From assembly GCA_002424525.1 (NCBI GenBank), contig DIKJ01000239.1:27180-36418 (forward strand): a stretch of 9,239 nucleotides of DNA, in the 5' to 3' direction. How positions within the stretch are numbered: position 1 is the stretch's first letter; every line of letters starts with the position of its first letter. This DNA is from Bacteroidales bacterium UBA5621. GTDB taxonomy: Bacteria; Bacteroidota; Bacteroidia; Bacteroidales; VadinHA17. Shown here in pieces: positions 6,901 through 9,239 of the stretch. The notes below the pieces were generated by a model. The model made no database searches. It was not told the origin of the DNA and saw nothing but the letters and a program-made list of their open reading frames with translations. Position numbers and translations under genes: made by a program.

Positions 6901-9239
6901 GACTCTGAACTGCCCGGAGCAAGTTCTGAAATTGTCTCATTAAGACCTGTTAACGGATCTGTTACTCTTATGTTTGTGAGCGTTACGTTGCCCGTGTTGG
7001 TCACGGTAATGGTATATGTTATTTCTTCGCCAAGAACCGAGTAGTCATCCTGTGCTGCTGCTTTGGATATTTCAAGTGCCGGTGTCTGCCGTGCAGGAAC
7101 GCTTTCACTGTCAGATTCACTATAACTGACACCGTTGTATCTGTAGTTAGCAGTTGCAGTATTATTTACACGTCCGCCATTTATGTCATCAAGAGTAACA
7201 GTATATGCAGTTTCTATAGTGACAGCATTTGCAATGCCCGGCAATAGTGTTGCAATGGTCTGGTCGAGACCTGTGAGCGGGTCGGTGACGACAACATTTG
7301 TGAGGGTAACGTTACCGGTGTTGGTAACAACGATAGTGTAGTGTATCACATCGCCAACGGCTGAGAAGCTGGATTCAGCAGCAACCTTTCTTATAGTCAG
7401 CTCAGCAGTTTGCAGGGCCGGTACTGTTACGCTGTCAGACTCTTCGTAATCTTCTCCATTGTATGTGAACTCAGCTGTGGCGGTATTTTCTACCTCACCT
7501 TCGTTAAGGTCATCGAGGGTAATTGTGTATGTTGTATTGATTGTAACGGCATTAGCTGCGCCTGGCAGCAAAGTTGCGATGTTCCGCCTTAGACCTGTCA
7601 GCGGATCAGTTACCAGGACGTTGGTGAGAGTAACATTACCGGTATTTCTTACAACTATGGTGTAGTGTATCACATTTCCAGCGGCTGAGAAGCTGGATTC
7701 AGCAGCAACCTTTGTTATAGTCAGGTCAGCGCTCTGGAGGGCCGGTACTGTTTCAGTGGCAGATTCTTCATAATCTTCACCGGCGTAAGTGAACTCAGCT
7801 GTAACGGTATTTACTACCTCTCCCTGGTTAAGGTTATTGAGAGTTACAGTGTATGTTGTATTTATAGTAACGGCATTGGCTACGCCCGGTAGTAAAGTTA
7901 CTATGGTCCGCCTTAGACCTGTGAGCGGATCGGTTACAAGGACGTTGGTGAGAGTAACATTACCGGTGTTTGTAACAACAATGGTGTAGTGTATAACATC
8001 GCCAACGGCTGAGAAGTTTTCTTCTGTGGAGACCTTTGTTATGGTAAGTGCAACACTCTGCAGAGCTGGTACTATTACACTGTCAGACTCATCGTAATCT
8101 ACATCATTATAAGAGTACTCAGCTGTCACGGTGTTATTTACCTGTCCTGCGTTGATGTCAGTGATTGTTACAGTGTATGTTGTATTTATTGTAACGGCAC
8201 CGGCTGCGCCCGGCAGCAGAGTTGCGATGGTCTGGTCGAGACCTGTGAGCGGATCGGTGACAACTACATCAGTGAGTGCCACGTTACCGGTGTTGGTTAC
8301 AACGATGGTGTAGTGTATAACATCGCCAACGGCAGCGAAGTTTTCTTCTTCGGCGGTCTTTGTTATGGTCAGGGCAACGCTCTGGAGGGCCGGTACTGTT
8401 TCAGTTGCAGATTCTTCATAATCTTCACCGGCGTAAGTGAACTCAGCTGTAACGGTATTTACTACCTCACCTTCGTTAAGGTCATTGAGAGTTACAGTGT
8501 ATGTTGTATTTATTGTAACGGCACCGGCTGCGCCCGGCAGCAGAGTTGCGATGGTCTGGTCGAGACCTGTGAGCGGATCGGTGACAACTACATCAGTGAG
8601 GGTCAGGTTACCGGTGTTGGTTACAACGATGGTGTAGTGTATAACATCACCAACGGCTGAGAAGTTTTCCTCTTCGGCGGTCTTTGTTATGGCCAGGGCA
8701 ACGCTCTGGAGGGCCGGTACTGTTTCAGTTGCAGATTCTTCATAATCTTCCCCGGCGTAAGTAAACTCAGCTATAACGGTATTTACTACCTCACCTTCGT
8801 TAAGGTCATTGAGAGTTACAGTGTATGTTGTATTTATTGTAACGGCACTGGCTGGGCCCGGCAGCAGAGTTGCGATGGTCTGGTCGAGACCTGTGAGCGG
8901 GTCGGTGACAACTACGTCGGTGAGGGTCAGGTTACCGGTGTTGGTTACAACGATGGTGTAGTGTATAACATCACCAACGGCTGAGAAGCTGGATTCAGCA
9001 GCAACCTTTGTTATAGTCAATTCAGGAGCCTGTGATGCGGTAATAGTTACCTGGTCGCTATCTGAGACAGCAGTCTCATCGAATACTCCGTCAGCGGAAG
9101 CTGTGTTTATTACACTGCCTGCATCGATGTCACCCTGTGTGATGGTGTATGTCTGGGTGTAAGACTGTGAAGCTCCGGGATCGAGAGCAGCGATGGTCTC
9201 ACTGAGTCCTGTCAGCGGGTCAGTGACCGTTATGGCAGT
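3945..9239 (-). CDS. Giant modular surface protein with type B (CHU_C) sorting domain, 5' end outside window
   Basis: The frame is open from the window edge (9239) to TAA at 3945-3947, giving 1764 visible residues with no start in view. A TTG at 9018-9020 could be taken as a start, but repeat-like coding continues through it (for example DPLTGLSETIAALDPG), so the gene extends beyond the window. Domains in order, in visible residues: a partial DUF11-like repeat (1-73), six 108-residue repeats (74-721), three divergent repeats (722-827, 828-943, 944-1052), two HYR-like domains (1053-1231), a PKD-like pair (1232-1432), three SprB-type repeats (1433-1676) and the C-terminal sorting domain (1677-1764). 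No catalytic domain is seen. It is most likely exported by the type IX secretion system and placed on the cell surface as an adhesin or gliding-related protein, with the abutting PorP/SprF gene as partner. Cys is absent from visible residues 1-943 and present only further C-terminal. The substrate or surface it binds is unknown. Confidence 0.93.
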   Translation of the reverse strand, partial: TAITVTDPLTGLSETIAALDPGASQSYTQTYTITQGDIDAGSVINTASADGVFDETAVSDSDQVTITASQAPELTITKVAAESSFSAVGDVIHYTIVVTNTGNLTLTDVVVTDPLTGLDQTIATLLPGPASAVTINTTYTVTLNDLNEGEVVNTVIAEFTYAGEDYEESATETVPALQSVALAITKTAEEENFSAVGDVIHYTIVVTNTGNLTLTDVVVTDPLTGLDQTIATLLPGAAGAVTINTTYTVTLNDLNEGEVVNTVTAEFTYAGEDYEESATETVPALQSVALTITKTAEEENFAAVGDVIHYTIVVTNTGNVALTDVVVTDPLTGLDQTIATLLPGAAGAVTINTTYTVTITDINAGQVNNTVTAEYSYNDVDYDESDSVIVPALQSVALTITKVSTEENFSAVGDVIHYTIVVTNTGNVTLTNVLVTDPLTGLRRTIVTLLPGVANAVTINTTYTVTLNNLNQGEVVNTVTAEFTYAGEDYEESATETVPALQSADLTITKVAAESSFSAAGNVIHYTIVVRNTGNVTLTNVLVTDPLTGLRRNIATLLPGAANAVTINTTYTITLDDLNEGEVENTATAEFTYNGEDYEESDSVTVPALQTAELTIRKVAAESSFSAVGDVIHYTIVVTNTGNVTLTNVVVTDPLTGLDQTIATLLPGIANAVTIETAYTVTLDDINGGRVNNTATANYRYNGVSYSESDSESVPARQTPALEISKAAAQDDYSVLGEEITYTITVTNTGNVTLTNIRVTDPLTGLNETISELAPGSSESITTTYFVSQNDLNAGRIDNTVNASYRFGGANYSASDSETVTANQIADWTLTKEAEETSFDKVGDIIHYNITIDNTGNVSISNLVVSDPGANPGTIRYISGDTNRNNRLDPSETWRYSATYTVTQADIDAGHYTNTATVNGNPPSGTIDPAEDTETVPPIQIPELTVTKSTTTTSYIAAGEVIPYEITVTNTGNVTITGVDLSDPNAVLTCSGAPYTLAPGNSVTCIASHIVTIDDIFEGSISNTATAAGRAPNGVEVTASGTVIIGLDNKPPVITCPQDLFTSTSQTTCDVEISEGLLATYSDPNDNVVALTWIMEMGGEIIAESPADNLNNISSHIFSMGVTTVTYTVTDALGESVSCSFTVTVTDDTDPVAICRDISVDLDIETGTVSITAEDINNGSFDNCAIASMEIDVTDFDCTNLGPNTVTLTVTDYSGNVSTCTATVTVNYAVVPNPAAVPAADVICDGETISLELTNNIPNTSWTWTVDAPTQITGASGDDSGQLSVIEQALDNSDNEAHNVIYTIMPQVYGLCNLMPFTAEVWVNPTPEIEVSTDKATVCYGESTIISVSNPLGAIRGLWVYDLTVTPDEGIGGNTAGGTYTEITDLTETLTNSSREIRKVEYIFTPRIIPDDGGADCDGIADTITLWVHPRITYTTEISDYNGFNISCYGMSDGYIRIDPSPDLAPYTFRWSGPAGFTSPSRNINRLIAGEYTVVITDKNNCSVTETFMLIEPQRLGMTLIPSISYDGAYNINCDGGTTGSITVVPENNVGSVAYLWIDGIIGNPRENLSAGNYKVLIIDANNCQAEGSIKLTDPEPIRLSFEVTNPYCDGLTDGEVRLTVTGGVPAGDYAYLWSDGTTQRNLANASTGVYTVIVTDGNGCMVEGTVRVGYVHDHCLIIPDAITPNADGINDYWEIDNINLYPDVIVNIYNRWGQHLWRSERGYPQPWNGTSNGKRLPIDAYHYTIELKNGYKLIIGAVTIVDI
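3948..4211 (-). other. C-terminal type B sorting domain (CHU_C, gliding-motility-associated)
   Basis: The last 88 residues of the giant protein carry the hallmark sequence of this domain: ITPNADGINDYWEI, then VIVNIYNRWGQHLW, then GYPQPWNG, and near the end AYHYTIELKNGYKLIIGAVTIV. This matches the family pattern of PNgDGiND, iyNRWG, WdG, and a Tyr-rich strand followed by a Gly-x-Val strand. In Bacteroidetes this domain marks proteins exported by the type IX secretion system and, in studied cases, depends on a PorP/SprF partner. The protein stops directly after it, as expected. Confidence 0.93.
4212..4943 (-). repeat. Three SprB-type repeats
   Basis: Three consecutive units of 84, 82 and 78 residues (4692-4943, 4446-4691 and 4212-4445) follow the SprB-repeat pattern. 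Each has an early Cys (ISCYGMSDGYI, INCDGGTTGSI, PYCDGLTDGEV), a central Trp (FRWSGP, YLWIDG, YLWSDG), and a closing strand with aGxYxVxxxDxxxC (AGEYTVVITDKNNC, AGNYKVLIIDANNC, TGVYTVIVTDGNGC). These repeats are known from the gliding adhesin SprB and similar surface proteins. The DNA of the three units is clearly diverged, unlike the upstream array. Confidence 0.88.
4944..6083 (-). other. HYR-like and PKD-like domains of the giant protein
   Basis: The part at 5547-6083 encodes two HYR-like units. The first starts PPVITCPQDLF and ends SCSFTVTVTDDTDPV; the second starts AICRDISVDL, contains SFDNCAI and ends DYSGNVSTCTATVTV. These are typical HYR edges. The part at 4944-5546 encodes two PKD-like units of the Bacteroidetes type: ICDGETISLELTN to NVIYTIMPQ and VWVNPTPEIEV, then VCYGESTIISVSNP to VEYIFTPRI and LWVHPRI. 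The asparagine-rich 'ALDNSD' and 'TLTNSS' segments before the TP/MP strand are characteristic. These modules act as spacers or binding domains; no enzymatic residues are seen. Confidence 0.8.
6084..9239 (-). repeat. Tandem array of ten DUF11-like repeats, six of them exactly 324 bp
   Basis: From the window edge downward the units are R0 (9021-9239, partial), R1 (8697-9020), R2 (8373-8696), R3 (8049-8372), R4 (7725-8048), R5 (7401-7724), R6 (7077-7400), R7 (6759-7076, 106 residues), R8 (6411-6758, 116 residues) and R9 (6084-6410, 109 residues). R1 to R6 are each 108 codons with no indels. The shared pattern is LTITK, a variable 10 residues, VGDVIHYTIVVTNTGN, TDPLTGL, TLLPG, TYTVTL, then a Glu-rich ESATETVPALQ end. 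The pattern fits the DUF11 / TIGR01451 conserved-repeat superfamily of beta-sandwich stalk domains. R1 and R2 differ at about 8 positions over 292 bases (counted by eye), showing recent duplication or conversion. R0 and R7-R9 are far more diverged. Confidence 0.93.
6564..6599 (-). other. EF-hand-like calcium-binding loop inside repeat R8
   Basis: The 12 residues DTNRNNRLDPSE fit the EF-hand or dockerin-type loop: Asp at position 1, Asn at 3, Asn at 5, Leu at 8, Asp at 9 and Glu at 12. They are followed by TWRYSATYTVTQADIDAG, a context known from DUF11-like repeats of the 'GDxNxDxxLDxxETWxY' kind. Calcium binding is inferred from the motif only. None of the other visible repeats has this loop. 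Confidence 0.6.

Noticed and set aside
7459..8637. Similar plus-strand open frames of about 60-68 codons repeating every 324 bases or so
   Set aside because: They lie antisense to the repeats and resemble each other only because the repeats do. They start at arbitrary ATGs and have no signals of their own.
7077..9020. CRISPR-like regular repeat pattern
   Set aside because: The period is 324 bases, the units are in frame and the repeats are coding. There are no short direct repeats with unique spacers and no cas genes.

Overview
The window looks like a chromosomal segment of a Bacteroidota (Bacteroidetes) bacterium. Direct signs are a PorP/SprF-family outer-membrane protein, a giant surface protein ending in the gliding-motility-associated (CHU_C, type B) sorting domain with SprB-type repeats in front of it, a TAnnTTTG-like promoter element, and start codons without clear Shine-Dalgarno sequences. 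Genus and species cannot be read from the sequence.

Layout, left to right. (1) At 1-549 (+) is the end, or all, of an unrecognised protein. (2) At 550-738 is an intergenic stretch with a possible promoter -7 box, a GC-rich hairpin palindrome and four tandem AGCAACC-type heptamers. (3) At 739-2016 (+) is a full-length concentrative nucleoside transporter of the CNT/NupC family. (4) At 2017-2389 is a gene-free AT-rich stretch. (5) At 2390-2920 (+) is a small predicted lipoprotein with a beta-rich domain of unknown function. (6) On the minus strand, converging on the lipoprotein, is a two-gene unit. The upstream gene (9239 down to 3945, cut by the window edge) encodes at least 1764 residues of a modular adhesin-like type IX secretion substrate. 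The downstream gene (3944 to 2940) encodes a PorP/SprF-type protein. Stop and start codons abut with no spacer.

The two minus-strand genes fit the known SprB/SprF arrangement. The repeat protein is exported through the type IX secretion system by its C-terminal type B signal, and the PorP/SprF protein is probably its dedicated outer-membrane partner. No catalytic domain is visible, so adhesion, gliding or a surface filament are the natural guesses.

The most notable structure is inside the giant gene. Ten DUF11-like beta-sandwich repeats occur in a row. Six of them are exactly 324 bp long and close to identical in places, with a mosaic pattern indicating recombination or gene conversion inside the array. 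More divergent units flank this homogeneous block on both sides. I did not find evidence for a wholly new type of system; the nucleoside transporter and the lipoprotein look unrelated to the secretion pair.
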